A stretch of 64,000 nucleotides of DNA from Hydnum rufescens UP504 (taxonomy: Eukaryota; Basidiomycota; Agaricomycetes; Cantharellales; Hydnaceae): assembly GCA_014904985.1 (NCBI GenBank), contig MU128953.1, forward strand, positions 237,316 through 301,315, in the 5' to 3' direction. Under the pieces are notes generated by a model. That model did no database searches and was not told the origin of the DNA. It worked only from the letters and a program-made list of their open reading frames with translations. Of this stretch, positions 1 to 10,995 are shown piece by piece; position 1 is the first letter of the stretch, and each line of letters starts with the position of its first letter. The position numbers and the translations under genes are program-made.

Positions 1-339
1 GTGAGGCTCGATTGTTAATATATCGTTTATCATGAGTCTCCCTCATCCGAAGTGGTATGCCGACGCCATATTTTGAGCCATGGGAATAGATTGTGAGTGC
101 TAAGGATTACGAACATGAACAATATGGAAGGTATGAAAAGTATTACAGGTAGATGATCCTGTCATGCAGAGCGATCCGAGGGGAGGGAAACATCCATCCT
201 GGGGATACAGGTCCTGGAAGCGGATATATCGATTTGAAAGGGGTGGCCTGTGACCTTGGAATTGGTAGAATAGTGGGGTTGTTAGTAACAGTAGCTTGAG
301 GAAAGCAGCAAAGTCGTACCTCACGTATATGCACTATCA

Positions 340-1480
340 GGTGCGAGCAGGCGGAGTTGTTCTCGCAGTTTAGCAACCTGTGCTTCTGCTGCATGCCGAC
401 CTTCTGCCTCGATGCGCCGACCTTCCGCCTCGATGCGCCGATCTTCAGCTTCACGAACCACGTCTTCTTCGGCTGCACGACGTCGTTCTTCCTCAAGCCG
501 TCGCTGTTCCGCCTCGAGCTGTCAGCCTTCTGCCTCGCAGGCGGCCAGTTCTTCCGCTTCCCGCTGGGCCTCCTCCGCTACCCGCTGGGCCTCCTCCGCT
601 GCCTGCTGGGCCTCCTCCGCTGCCTGAGCACGCAACTCGGCTGTGTGTAGGTTGAGATTCCTTTCCTGTGAGTATATAGCTGAATATTAGAGATAAAGCA
701 ATCCATTCTGTACAAGAAGAAATACAGACTCGTATTGCACTAAATTTCCCATATATCAAGCGAATCTTGGGCTGGTCTGCCACAAGATCACGTTCCCGCA
801 TATCGACAAGCAGCCCTTCGGGAATCTCCCCGTCATCTTCCCCCCCCCCACTGCGTTCGGATGAAAAGCCGGATCGACCGAGCAAGCCACCAGCAATTCG
901 CAGTCCACAAGTGATACTTCCGTCTCTGCGTCGATACCACATACACGGCAAGGATGACATCGACAACGTTTGGACGACTACCCACTGCTCGAAAATGTGT
1001 CACACCGAGGCTTCGTAGCGAGGAGTTCTTCCCGGAGGATCCTGGTTTTGAAGCAATAAAGTGCTTTTTTATCACGTCACCATCGAGCGGCTGGCACCAA
1101 TCCGCCGCCCTGCCTTCGCGCTCCACACCTTCCTGATCTTTCGCTGCCTGTGGAGAGCCCCCGAAAGACTTGGGGACAAGACTAGCAGAAGATCCCTTGG
1201 ATGCGTGCCAAGGGTCATTCTCAAACGACATGCGATCAATACGCAAGTACACGACGAAACGAGGGTCTCGCTCAAAGACCAACGTTAAGCCTTCGTGCTT
1301 GAATTTCTCGAAACGTTCCCAGTGAAAGATCGTAGCAAGCTTGAAGGCAGTGTAGGGAGGACTCTCGTCGTGCGTTAGATTGACTAGCTGCGTGTACCAG
1401 ACACCCAGGGGCCTCTTGGCTAGATTGCCTGGCAGTAAGAAGGGGGGAATGGAGTCGCGAGGTGGTGATGGATCAGACAT
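340..1480 (-). pseudogene. Unrecognised protein with C-terminal coiled coil, frame broken twice
   Basis: I do not recognise a family. Reading on the minus strand from an ATG at 1480 (MSDPSPP...), an open frame of about 200 residues contains a hydrophobic stretch near VDVILAVYVVS and the Trp-rich motif WTANCWWLA. Around 840-849 the frame breaks in a run of nine G (minus strand): skipping one G continues smoothly into GEIPEGLLVDMRERDL. A short intron then seems to end at a CACAG near 665, leading into a long Ala/Glu/Arg/Gln heptad-like region (AEEAQ and RRIEAEG repeats), a predicted coiled coil. That region has an in-frame TGA near 522. Either the poly-G shift is a sequencing error and the gene ends at the TGA, or the copy is decaying. 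No neighbour helps assign a role. Confidence 0.45.
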
Positions 1481-2405
1481 CTTGAGGAATGAAAGAAGCT
1501 TGGAGAAGAACACCATATTTTTACCCACTCTGCCTCGTGCACATGAGGTAGCGAGTCACAAGTCAGAAGAATCGCTGGCCACGACGCAAACGCATGGTCA
1601 CTTCGAAAGTTCGTTATGGCTCTGTCATTCGGAAGCCGCCGAAAGACCACTTGCACTCTGCAACATACCATTAGCACCTACTCGGTACCCCACTCTATAT
1701 GTCAGCATGATCTCTCGGCACCAAGAACATACAATAGTGCTTCATGCATCGCGGGTAGTGATCCCAACCCAGTCGATCTGCAGCTTGCCTTGTATGCACT
1801 CGAATCCTTTGCCTATGGACACTATACGACTGACAATCCAGGTTTAATTTTGTGCCCTTTATATTTACAACTGTGTAGGTGTCACAAGGTTTGAACTAGT
1901 CGACTCGCTAGTCGACTCGGTGGCCCACGGTAGTTTTGTTCCTGATCAGTATCGCAAGCCTTACTGACGAGGCTTAGGTTTCATCCAGTCATCCGATATC
2001 CGTCAGCCACCGTGACACCCCTGGCTCGCTTTCTTCATTCCCATAATCTGCCGAACCCTTATCGCTCTCATAATCACACCGACGGCCCAGGGGCAGCGCC
2101 AAGGGTCACTTCGCAAGAACATTGCGCCAGGTTGCGCTCAAGGTTTGCCCACCGCACACCCCTCGCTCCAATCTTCCTAGACGACTAGAGTCAACATGGG
2201 AAAACCAGGACTCGTTCTTCAACAGTCGCGAAGCCATCATCGAGTCCTTCACCAGACAATGGGAGAAGGAAATGAGCTAAAACTGGGGAACACCAGTAGC
2301 ATGTCCTAAACTAAGCACGCGGTTAGAATATCACGTCCCCCCCTATTTGGTATCGGTCTGGATGCTTGTCGACCTACCTGGTGTGACCATAGTGCGGATT
2401 CGTCA
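1481..2405. other. Intergenic, no gene seen
   Basis: No supported gene. Positions 1887-1921 contain a short GTCGACTC-type repeat related to longer copies at 21.4 kb and 48.0 kb. Confidence 0.4.
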
Positions 2406-2880
2406 CTATTCGTTCCTCATGGATCTAGCGTGTTTCGTTAGATCCCAGTGCGCGATCAACCCCATGATATCCAACGTCAGATCCAGGACGTCCCTATGTG
2501 CCATATCTTGCGCCAAATCCCATAATCTTGGGGTTGTTGCGGCGAATGCACAGCTGGCGGATTCGGATGGGTTGAAAATGGCGATCGAACCGGAAGATGA
2601 GTACGTCATGTTCACCGCCGACATGTCTTTCCACTCCTAACCGTTACCTCCTGTAATGTCAAACTTGGCCCCGGCCCCAAACGTCAATGTGATCAGTTGG
2701 CGAGCAACAGCACGCATGCACGGCTTTGCATGACGGTTAGTGATCCCAAGTCGAATCTTTCGCCCATGGACGCCATCACAGTCATCCAATTCGCCGAATG
2801 GTACTAGGCTCCACGCTTCGCCTTTGTATGACGGCCAAGTAGGTGTTGTGAAATCTAAACATGTGCACTTGATAGTCGTG
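2406..2880 (-). pseudogene. Decayed unrecognised coding remnant
   Basis: The minus strand reads protein-like for about 150 residues (segments TPTWPSYKGEAWSLVPFGEL, LTFGAGAKFDITGG, SAVNMTYSSSGSIAIF, DMAHRDVLDLTLDIMG), with an in-frame TAG after the FDITGG segment near 2640. No start codon or family could be assigned. The even hydrophobic patterning and the lack of stops on either side of the single TAG suggest a former exon rather than chance. It could also be two exons whose intron I failed to place. Confidence 0.3.
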
Positions 2881-3266
2881 GTTCACTTTCTAATGAGCAT
2901 TGCAGACCCGGCCGATCAGGCTCGGGGATTTTATACAATGTTCCGATATTCCTCACCCATCGCGACTCTAGCAACTCATTCTCTTCCCCTCTCATCCTTG
3001 ACCCAAGCCTTTTCACTCACGAACAATGGCAGCAACCGTAAAGGTCCATGTGATGTGCGCGTCTTGGCCCTGAATTATTTGTGTGCCTCTAAACCGCTGG
3101 GGGGATCAAGGGACAGATGTAATTTTAGTAGGTCGGGGTTGATTTGGATTGTCGAGCATGTGCAGTATAACATGTATGTATGGTGACGATACTTGGACAA
3201 TTACCCCCAATAACTATCCCATCTAACACCAACGACTACCTTCTCTTTCGGGCGACTCCAATGTCA

Positions 3267-3730
3267 CTAGCCGTTTCTGCCCTTGGCCATTTCAGCATCC
3301 CCACGCTTGAGGTCTGGAATAAAAGCGAGAGTAAATGTCGATTCCTGGTATAACGTGAAAATGGTCCTAAAGTTGTCGTATATTTGGTCCTTGGAGGCAG
3401 ACAGATTAATAGAGTGTGACAGCGTTGCCTCTACTGACATATAATGATTGACAAGATCTCTTCGAAGAAGATCGAGGTCAGGGTAAACACTGGTCTTGTT
3501 TGGTAGCCCCCCGGCCGGTGCCTCACAAATACTGGAGAAATGGGACTCGAAAGCATCACGACGGCGAGTGCTCTCCATGACGGAAGGGAAAAGGATCATG
3601 GCTGGGTCAAGTTGGTGTTGAATGGTTTTGAGATCGGGAGGGGCGTCCGATTGCTGGAGTGCCGCGGAAATCGTTGTAAAAGACAATCCAAACCGCCACC
3701 CACCACAATGATTCAACGTCGTGCAAGTGA
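3267..3730 (-). pseudogene. Partial unrecognised protein
   Basis: A minus-strand open frame of about 150 residues, without a convincing ATG at its 5' end, contains ATISAA-like and amphipathic helical segments such as DLDLLRRDLVNHYMSVEAT and KDQIYDNFRTIFTLYQEST. Composition and lack of stops suggest a real exon. It lies directly beside the left end of the hairpin array, so its 5' part may have been replaced by that array. I recognise no domain. Confidence 0.3.
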
Positions 3731-3828
3731 ATATAAACGAACGCGACGCACCTATTCTTTTGTATAGTTTGTTGGATTTAGTGTTGTCTTCTGCGCCCCT
3801 CAATGTCTGAGGTCAGTTGGGTGGGTTG

Positions 3829-5215
3829 TTGGGCGGGGTTGCGGGTCTTGATTGGGGGTTGGTCGGGGTTGTGGGTTCAGATAAAAGCCTAGGATAATAA
3901 ACAATACATTAGTAAAAAAGGAGGGGGGAAAGAAAGCCACGCAAAAGGAGCAGCGTACGCTGCTCCTTTTGCACGATCGTACTTATCTTAAGATTACCAC
4001 ACACCCGCTTCGGCGGGTGTGTGGTTCTGTCTGGGGTTTCTGGCGTCTTGCATTGTGCATCCCCGTTCCCAGGTTTCGTCTGGCAGATTTCATTTGGTGG
4101 GTCGGGGGTTTCGGTTCGCGGGTTGTGGGTGCAGACGGACAGCCTACGATAATAAATAATATGTTAGTCAAGAGCCAGAACGAAATAACAAAAAAAGAAA
4201 AGCCACGCAAAAGGAGCAGCCTAGGCTGCTCCTTTTGGGTGACAGTCCTGGCACTTACCTTAAAACCAACGCACCCCTTTGGCAGGTGCGTAGTTCCTGT
4301 GGCTGCCGTGGTCTTCTGGCGCGGTTTCGGCGAGTTACGATTCGCGGGTGGCGTGCAGGTTGCTGTTTCGGGGAGGGGGGGTTCGTTTGGCGAGTCTTCA
4401 TTTGTTTCCTGTGGTTGAGGCGATGATCTAGAGTAATGGATGATACGTTAGTTAAAAATTAAAACCAGCGCAAAAAGAGCAGCGTTTGCTGCTCTTTTTG
4501 TGCGGTTGCATACACTACTTACCTTATATATTACCACACACCCGCTTCGGCGGGTGTGCGGTTTGGGCGGTTTTGTTTGGCAGGTGGCCATTTGGTTTGG
4601 CCTGTGTTCGTTTGGCGGATTATCAAGTTTTGGCGGGTGGTTGGTTGGTGTTCGTATGGCGAGTTTTGGTTGGGCGGGCGTTCGTATGTCGGGTTGTCGG
4701 GTTGGGTGGGTTGGGCGGGCGTTCGTTCGGCGGGTTTATACTGGTTCGAGTTCAAGATCTAGAAAATAAATAATATCAGTTAAATCATTAAAACTTTTCA
4801 AGAAGAGCAGCCTATGCTGCTCTTCTTGCACCACAAAATAAAATCAAAATAACACAAAAAAACTCATCTAGTAGTACCACACACCCGCCGTGGCGGGTGT
4901 GTGGTACTGTGTTTCGCTTCGTGGCCACGCACCGTCCGGCTTTTCAGGTCGTGCGGATTCTTGTTCGGGTGGGTCTTTATGCGGGTCGTCCCTGTTCTTA
5001 CTGGCCTGGTGTCGATACATGGGGCTACCCGGGTTTCGTGTTGCTATTTGTTCATATGAGAGATGAAAACTAGATTTGAACAAACAAAAAAGGTGTCAGT
5101 TAAGAAGTAAAAGCAGCGCAAAAAGAGCAGCAAAAGCTGCTCTTTTTGCGCTGTTGTAGCTATTACAAAATAAAACTTACCTAGTGACCACACACCCGCC
5201 GTTGCGGGTGTGTGG
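3829..5215 (-). repeat. Left arm of hairpin-module array (five modules, minus orientation)
   Basis: Five degenerate copies of one module lie head to tail. Read on the minus strand, each module has an exon-like part ending in hairpin 2 (stem CCACACACCCGC / GCGGGTGTGTGG), then a 5' splice-like RTRAGT, a T-rich stretch, hairpin 1 (stem AAAGAGCAGC / GCTGCTCTTT or AAGGAGCAGC), a TTAACTAAY-like branch site and a TTTCTAG. Hairpin 1/hairpin 2 pairs lie at 3941-3972/3997-4024, 4207-4237/4271-4290 (second one decayed), 4468-4503/4534-4561, 4798-4829/4877-4904 and 5116-5151/5188-5214. Exon-like parts are rich in GGTTTCGKG-type words and read as Pro/Thr-rich peptide ending in HTPxxAGVW. The stems are longer and cleaner than the surrounding sequence. 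Confidence 0.85.
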
Positions 5216-5220
5216 TCATC

Positions 5221-5815
5221 TTGGGCGGTTTCCTCGTTAGGTGGTTGCGTAAGCGAGAAACTCAACGCCGGCAATTGCCGGCATCCAAAAAGCGCTCAAG
5301 TGTCCGGTGCCACGACTACAGTATGAATTAGTAGCAAGTGACTAAATGTAAAATAAATACCACATAATTAATATTTGTCGAAAGGAAATAAAGAGACCAT
5401 AACAATGAGTCAGAGTTCAATAAGGCATGAACATTGCAAAGTGGATTGGGCGATTTCTATGGTTCAGAATCGGCTCAAATTGAAAATGGAGGGAGCCCCC
5501 GAGATAATTGATCGCCCATGTATGGTACATACATGCTCCCAATATATTTAAATTTGAGCCGATTCTGAATCATAGAAATCGCCCAATCCACTTTGCAATG
5601 TTTATGCCTTATTGAACTCTGACTCATTGTTATGGTCTCTTTATTTCCTTTCACAAATATTAATTATATGGTATGTATTTTACATTTAGTCACTTGCTAC
5701 TAATTCATACTGTAGTAGTGGCGCCGGACGCTTGGGCACTTTTTGGATGCCGGCAATTGCCGGCGTTGAGTTGTCTTTCTTTCTCGCAACCACCACCACC
5801 TAACGAGGAGACCAC
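5221..5815. repeat. Central inverted repeat joining two hairpin arrays
   Basis: Arms of about 270 bp (roughly 5221-5500 and 5540-5815) are near-perfect reverse complements around a spacer of about 40 bp containing a second small palindrome near 5515-5535 (ATGTATGG/TACATACAT). Each arm starts at the array side with ACTCAACGCCGGCAATTGCC and carries the same AT-rich tract. The arms diverge by a handful of substitutions and small indels, so the inversion is fairly recent. The GCCGGC..GTTGAG motif recurs at 14.85, 29.14 and 36.69 kb beside other hairpin modules. Confidence 0.9.
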
Positions 5816-5827
5816 CCAAAGAAGGAA

Positions 5828-7270
5828 GGATGACCACACACCCGCCAATGCGGGTGTGTGGTCACAAGGTGAGTTTTTTTTATTGTAGTAGATACAACAG
5901 CACAAAAAGAGCAGCGAAAGCTGCTCTTTTTGTGCTGCTTTGAACTTGTTTACTAACACAGTACCCCCCATATAGACCGTGACCTGGTCCTAGGGACCAG
6001 TTGAGAATCAGCCAAACAACGAGGGCTCGACCTGCCAGGGCCCAAACAGGATCACGCCAGGCAACGCGAGAAGGGAGACCACGACAATGCGACGAACACA
6101 ACCAACGCAACCAACATGACCAACACGACCAACACGACCAACGCGACCACGACAGACGACAAGGCACCCAGTGAATGGCCACACGAACTCCACACCCGCT
6201 ACGGCGGGTGTGTGGTTCTCTATAAGATGAGTCCCCCCCCCAATATATCCGGCCGCGCAAAAAGAGCAGCGAAAGCTGCTCTTTTTGCGTTGGTTTTAAT
6301 TTCTCACTAACATAAATATTTTTTCTAGGTTATCCCCTGCCCTACAACCAACAAAATGAAGAACCACCCAACAAGAACGAGCGGAACGGGCGCCCGCCAA
6401 ACAAGGACCCGCCAAACGAACCCCGAACCCCCCGAAATGACGGCCCATGACACGAACACGCGCCCAAAGCCACACGCCAAATGAAAACCACACGGGTGAA
6501 GAAGGACTACCCACCAGTAAAGACACAAAACGACGTGGAGCCAACGAGTGGCCCCAGGAACCACACACCCGCTGCGGCGGGGGTGTGGTACTTCAAGATA
6601 AGTGTTTGTTGTTTATTTTTTTTATTTTCGTGGCGCAAGAAGAGCAGCGTAAGCTGCTCTTCTTGCGATGCTTTAATATTTAACTAACATATTCATTTTT
6701 CTAGATCTTGAACTTGGACCCTGCGACGCCAAACCCACGGAGTGAAACCTGCGATGCCCGACCCGCCGAACGAAGGCCCGCGATGCCAAACACGCCGAAC
6801 AAAGGCCTGCCCCCACGAATGAAACTGCGAAAAGACCAATGACCCACGTGAACCCACGAACTGGGCTGCGCAGGAAAATAGGGAGCCACACCCGCTGCGG
6901 CGGGTGTGGTACTCCAAGATGAGTTTTTTTATTTATTTTTATTTTTATTTGTGGCGCATGAAGAGCAGCGCAAGCTGCCGCCCTTCTTGCGATGCTTTAA
7001 TGTTTAACTAATACCTTTATTTTTCTAGATCTTGAACCCCGCACGAACCCCCAACACCAAACCTGCGACCTGAAACCCCGCGAACCGAAACCTGTGACCC
7101 GAAGCCCCGCGACCCCAAACCCACCGAGCGAAACTAAACCCCGTGAACGAAACCACGAACGTGCAAGTACTACATACCCGCTGCGGCGGGTGTGTGGTAC
7201 TCTCAAGGTAAGTTTTTATTTCTAGAGCTGCAATTGTGCAAGAAGAGCAGCCACAGGCTGCTCTTCTTGG
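5828..7270 (+). repeat. Right arm of hairpin-module array (five modules, plus orientation)
   Basis: Five modules in mirror order to the left arm. Hairpin 2/hairpin 1 pairs lie at 5833-5861/5898-5937, 6190-6214/6255-6289, 6561-6588/6633-6667, 6886-6909/6958-6990 (second one partly decayed) and 7170-7198/7237-7270. After each hairpin 2 comes a 5' splice-like site: GGTGAGT at 5868, AGATGAGT near 6221, AGATAAGT near 6597, AGATGAGT near 6915, GGTAAGT near 7206. Before each next exon-like part comes CTAAC or CTAAT and then TTTCTAG (for example at 6325-6330, 6699-6704 and 7022-7028). Exon-like parts contain internal repeats of about 30 bp around CCTGCGA. Three of five donors have A instead of G at the first intron base, so not all copies could be spliced normally. 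Confidence 0.85.
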
Positions 7271-7311
7271 GTGCATAGGTGAGCCCCACTGGGCAAGCCT
7301 AGTGTATATAA

Positions 7312-7362
7312 CAACAATAATAATAATAATAAATACATAAATAAATAAATAAATAAATAAAG
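7312..7362. repeat. AAT and AAAT microsatellite
   Basis: Successive AAT triplets followed by AAAT tetranucleotides lie at the right edge of the hairpin array. Similar AT-rich trailing sequence recurs near 7970-8035 without the perfect repeat. Confidence 0.9.
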
Positions 7363-7474
7363 AAAGAATCCTTATGGCTAGGGGCCCCCTGGGTCTGAGA
7401 TCTAGTTAGAGCATATAGATGCAACCCTTGAAGTATCTGGTTAGATACTGATAATCGGCTGACCAGCCTGGACC

Positions 7475-7783
7475 TTGGAATGGAAACAAATTGCCCAATG
7501 GATTGAAAATGAACATGACATGCCGAAGCACAAACTTGCTCTCCAACTGGTTCGCTCTGAGGAATTCTGGCGGGAGCGCGTCGCCATGATCGAGAGCGAA
7601 GCTGTCTGTCAAGAAAAGGATGCTCTGGCTACTTTTGGTGTGCTCGAAGGTCAAGACCCTCGGGCTGCCCCGGTTTGGAGGGCTCTCACTGCGTGGGGCC
7701 TCACCGCCGATGATATCGGCATAGTCTCGATTCATGGCATGAGTACCCAGGCTAATGATGCTGGAAGTGATGCACCTGTTTGA
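7475..7783 (+). pseudogene. Fatty acid synthase alpha, ketoacyl-synthase fragment
   Basis: About 100 residues match the part of fungal FAS alpha that surrounds the second catalytic region of the ketoacyl synthase. The key stretch is RALTAWGLTADDIGIVSIHG followed by MSTQAND, corresponding to the family pattern ALA..GLT.DD...SFHGTST.AND. The preceding charged helix (SEEFWRER) also fits. A complete alpha subunit is about 1,800 residues, so this is a small remnant; the Thr of HGTST is Met here and the frame ends shortly after AND. There is no start codon. It sits just beyond the last hairpin module, on the same strand. Recognition is from family memory; a profile search would settle it. Confidence 0.6.
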
Positions 7784-8750
7784 CCACCCTACCCAACAGG
7801 AGAAGAACGAAACTTCAGTATATGATGTGACCCCCGTACGAAAAACCGGACCCACGGCCGCCATCCACACGAATGATGCAATGCAGGGTACTATGCCCCA
7901 GTGGGCGTGGTACCATCCAGTGTATTTTTTTTTTAAACACTATGCGGGTGATGCAAGTGGGGCAACCCCTATGTATATTGTATAGTACAGTAATAACAAT
8001 AGCAACAACCAAGCTATATCAGCACCATTATAAGAATAAACAACAGCACATTTATGGCTGACTGAGTTGATCTACAGCATGAAATCCTTGGTACATATTG
8101 CCAGGGGTGCCGGGTTCTTGGCCAGGTCCAAACCCGCCGGTTTCGAAACCCCGTCCAGTACCCTACCCACCGAACCGAACCCAATCCAAACTGATGGAGA
8201 AATTCACCAACCACTTCTTGAGAATGTTGCATTAACCCACCCCCATCTCAACATGCAACCAATGCTGGCAGAGTACTCGGTTATACTAGAACGCACGGTA
8301 CTCAGTCTTCGGAAAAAGAACTCAGGTTGAGAACAGTACCTAGAGCACACGGTACTATAGGAGATCCGTAAGTAGCCGTACTACAGAAGAAGTGGTGTTG
8401 GAGCTAACCTCGGTCTTCGGAAAAAGAACTGAGGGGCATACGAGCCTTGCAAGCACCATATACTAACTAAAACAATACAGCTGCATGCCTAAATAGGGAG
8501 CCGGACATGGAAGGGAAAAGGGGCATAAATCGGAGGTACCGAAATAGGGGCAACCGCCGAGGTTTTCGTATCCCGCTGCAACGCCGAGCTTACCACATCC
8601 GGCTGTACTCCAACAACCAATCCATGGCTTGGATCAAGGGAATAAGGCGGGGTTCAAAGGTTATATATGGCCGCATAAGCCCGGTATTCAACTAGGCATT
8701 TACACTGGTCTGTCCTGCTCATCTAAATCGACGCCTGTTTTCCTACGCCC
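7784..8750. other. Intergenic with two copies of a short hairpin
   Basis: No gene recognised. Two near-copies of an imperfect hairpin around GTCTTCGGAAAAAGAACT lie at about 8308-8334 and 8409-8435. The AT-rich 7970-8035 stretch resembles the tail of the hairpin array. Confidence 0.4.
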
Positions 8751-10474
8751 CTACAGCAAGTGAAAGCTGGTATACCCCTCATTTGCCTTCGCCGCATAGT
8801 CAGTCCCTCCAGACTTCCCTTCAGACTTGGCCATCTCCACAGAGGCTGAGTCAAGCTCGGATGATTGGAACATACTAGCCTGATTGAAAAACACAATGCT
8901 GCCTCGGCCACTGGAAATCCTCCTCAGTGGAGATGTGTTCTCTGGCACAGGGAGCTCCCAGTTGGATGTTGTCACCATTTCCATCTGTGTATCCCCAGTG
9001 TAAAACTCTATTGTATTGGGCATCAGGAAAATAAACACAAAAAAGGGAAAACATATGGCACAAACCCCTTCTATCAGCATTCCAATGGAAGACAAGGCTG
9101 GATGGGTACAGGAGGTATATTCCTGGGGGGATCTCGATTATGAGCTGTGTCTCCCAGCAAACCAGCCAGCACCTCTCTCCGTGGTTGAAAAAGCCTTGTA
9201 AGTGTGTGAATTGAGGGAATTCTAACCACGAGCACAAGGCAAGCTCACCAATAACATAAAGCGCACACACTCCCCCAGCAATGTTCTTGTAGTCAACATG
9301 GGGGCCACATTTCACATCAGCCGGGGGAGTTCCAGGTGTCGCCTCAGCCACATTGACACAGCAGTTGAAGAAATAGCCGAATTTCATAGCAACAAAACCC
9401 TGTGTCCGGCTCTTCCACCACTCATTGGATGCAGCACACCTGGCTGCATACTTCGGGAACCACCTCTCCAAAATCCTGGACATCTCCATACTAAGGGATT
9501 GGGTGGGCCACTAATTCTCATTCCCTGTGAGCACTCCACTTACCAGACGGCCGCAAACTCCCCAGAATCAAGGAACTCTTCGATGAACCGGGAATTTTTG
9601 GTCTCCCAAATGCCCCTCGTGGGGATCTATACCCGCGCGATGAGCAATGGGGTCAATACACCCAAGGGGAGGGGGTTTTCTCACCGGGGAATAGCTCCGA
9701 GACCACCCCATGATACAAAAAAGGAATTTTCCCCGGACATTTTTCTCTCGCTCTGCAGTGGGCACTACCGAAGATTTTGTAAACAGGGTGTCCAATCTTT
9801 GCAGCAGACTCATCATGAAATTCTGGTCCATGTACTCAAATTCGAAGGACCGCAGGACAATCAGGCGGTTTGCTGCATCCAGCACCATAGTTGGAGCCCT
9901 GCTACCCGGACTGGGGGAGCCAGGCTTAGTAAAAGGGAGCTGGTAGTCATAGGGCACCTACATGAAGGGAATATGCCGCAGCTGAGAGAGCACGAACTGT
10001 GTGCGCCCAATATCCTGCAGCAGGGTGTCAAGCTCGTTCTTAACACACCTTCTGTAGCTTCCAGATTTATGGGTCCACCCTGTGGAAGAAACTGGGAGAT
10101 CAAGCGCATCCACTTCTGCCAGTCGGATGACGTTGGCCTCGGCCTTTTTCTTTTTTGCAAGCCGGGATCGGCTCCTCTCCTGGCCCTTGCGCAGATTGCG
10201 CTCCGCACGCCCTTCCAAGTTTCTGGTGGTAGCATTTGGTTTCAGCAAGAGCGGGAGAGTCAACGGACGTGGGATCCTACACCCGATCATCCTGTTCGGC
10301 CTCCTCAGGATAAGGCAGCTCATCCCAGAGATCGCTGATATCGCCGATGAGGTCAAAGAGGAAATGTCGCAAGTCGATGCCAGTTCCGGAACCCTCGCTC
10401 TGCAGAAAACTCCCACCGACATCCAGCGTGGAGCCAGGAGCGCCATAAGCTATGGGCTGATCGCGGTTGTTCAT
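8751..10474 (-). CDS. 2OG-Fe(II) dioxygenase-like protein, possibly TET/JBP-related
   Basis: A spliced minus-strand gene starts at the ATG at 10474 (MNNRDQPIAYG...). Introns with usable GT..AG ends fall near 10275-10225, 9959-9903, 9683-9628 and 9532-9488; joining them keeps the frame through MAPTMVLDAANRLIVLRSF, SRSYSPIPTRGIWETKNSRF and MEMSRILERWFPKY. The last large exon has CGPHVDYKNIAGG, a HxD metal-binding signature, and IEIPPGIYLLYPSSLVFHWN, with the distal His on the second core strand pair, as in double-stranded beta-helix dioxygenases. A Lys-rich stretch (AKKKKAEA) lies in exon 2. This pattern resembles expanded basidiomycete TET/JBP-like genes, which are reported to oxidise methylcytosine and to travel with KDZ transposons; no KDZ transposase is seen here. 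The 3' end is uncertain: the frame stops at 8875 unless a small intron leads to a coding-like exon ending at 8751. Confidence 0.55.
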
Positions 10475-10921
10475 TTCTGGGGTAGTTTTGCCCTGTGTTT
10501 TTTGCTGCAGTGAGGTGCGTGCTGGCCAGTCAGTGGGGCTGCGCACTCAGAGTCCTAGCGCGGTAAAATCCTACCCTGATTGCGGGGTTTGTTGGGTAGG
10601 TGATCCTCCACGTGGTGGTAGGTCCGGAAACACGCACTGTGTCTTCTTACGTAACGCGGTTCCGATTAGAGGTGCGCGACTTATTTAGCACCGGCAAAGC
10701 CCAAACAGCCTCCAAAGCTCCCCAAGGCCGGTTCATGAGGGGGGGGATTCTTCGTGGAGCCATGGAGTCCACCCGCATTGGCCGACCAAAAAGCGACATC
10801 TGAAGTTGGAGGAGTCCCCAGGCAAGGCCGCGGGGACCACGCACATGCTAAAGGTGCGCAAACTTACGGGACAATGGGGGGGGAAACGCGAGCCCAGCGC
10901 ATAGCGGGTTATCGCGCCGGC

Positions 10922-10995
10922 AGAACAAAAATAGCGTCGGAGGCTCCGAAGGGGCAGAAGTGCAACTCCGGTCCTTCGGAGCCGCTGATGAACGC
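10922..10995. repeat. 80-bp inverted repeat (SEPKGQ family), copy 1
   Basis: Arms AATAGCGTCGGAGGCTCCGA and the approximate reverse complement CTTCGGAGCC around a spacer of about 15 bp. Same family as copies at 11.4, 45.5, 48.4, 50.5, 59.4-59.9, 61.1 and 62.0 kb. Confidence 0.75.

Noticed and set aside
3983..7206. Open frames with PHTRRSG or PAxAGVW peptides as independent small genes
   Set aside because: They cross predicted splice sites and follow the hairpin palindromes; treated as module exons.
3941..7270. CRISPR-like array
   Set aside because: The repeats are diverged long modules with hairpins and intron signals in a eukaryotic sequence, with no short identical repeats and uniform spacers.
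9298..10338. 346-codon plus-strand open frame
   Set aside because: It lies opposite the spliced dioxygenase exons, which carry family motifs; its own translation shows none.
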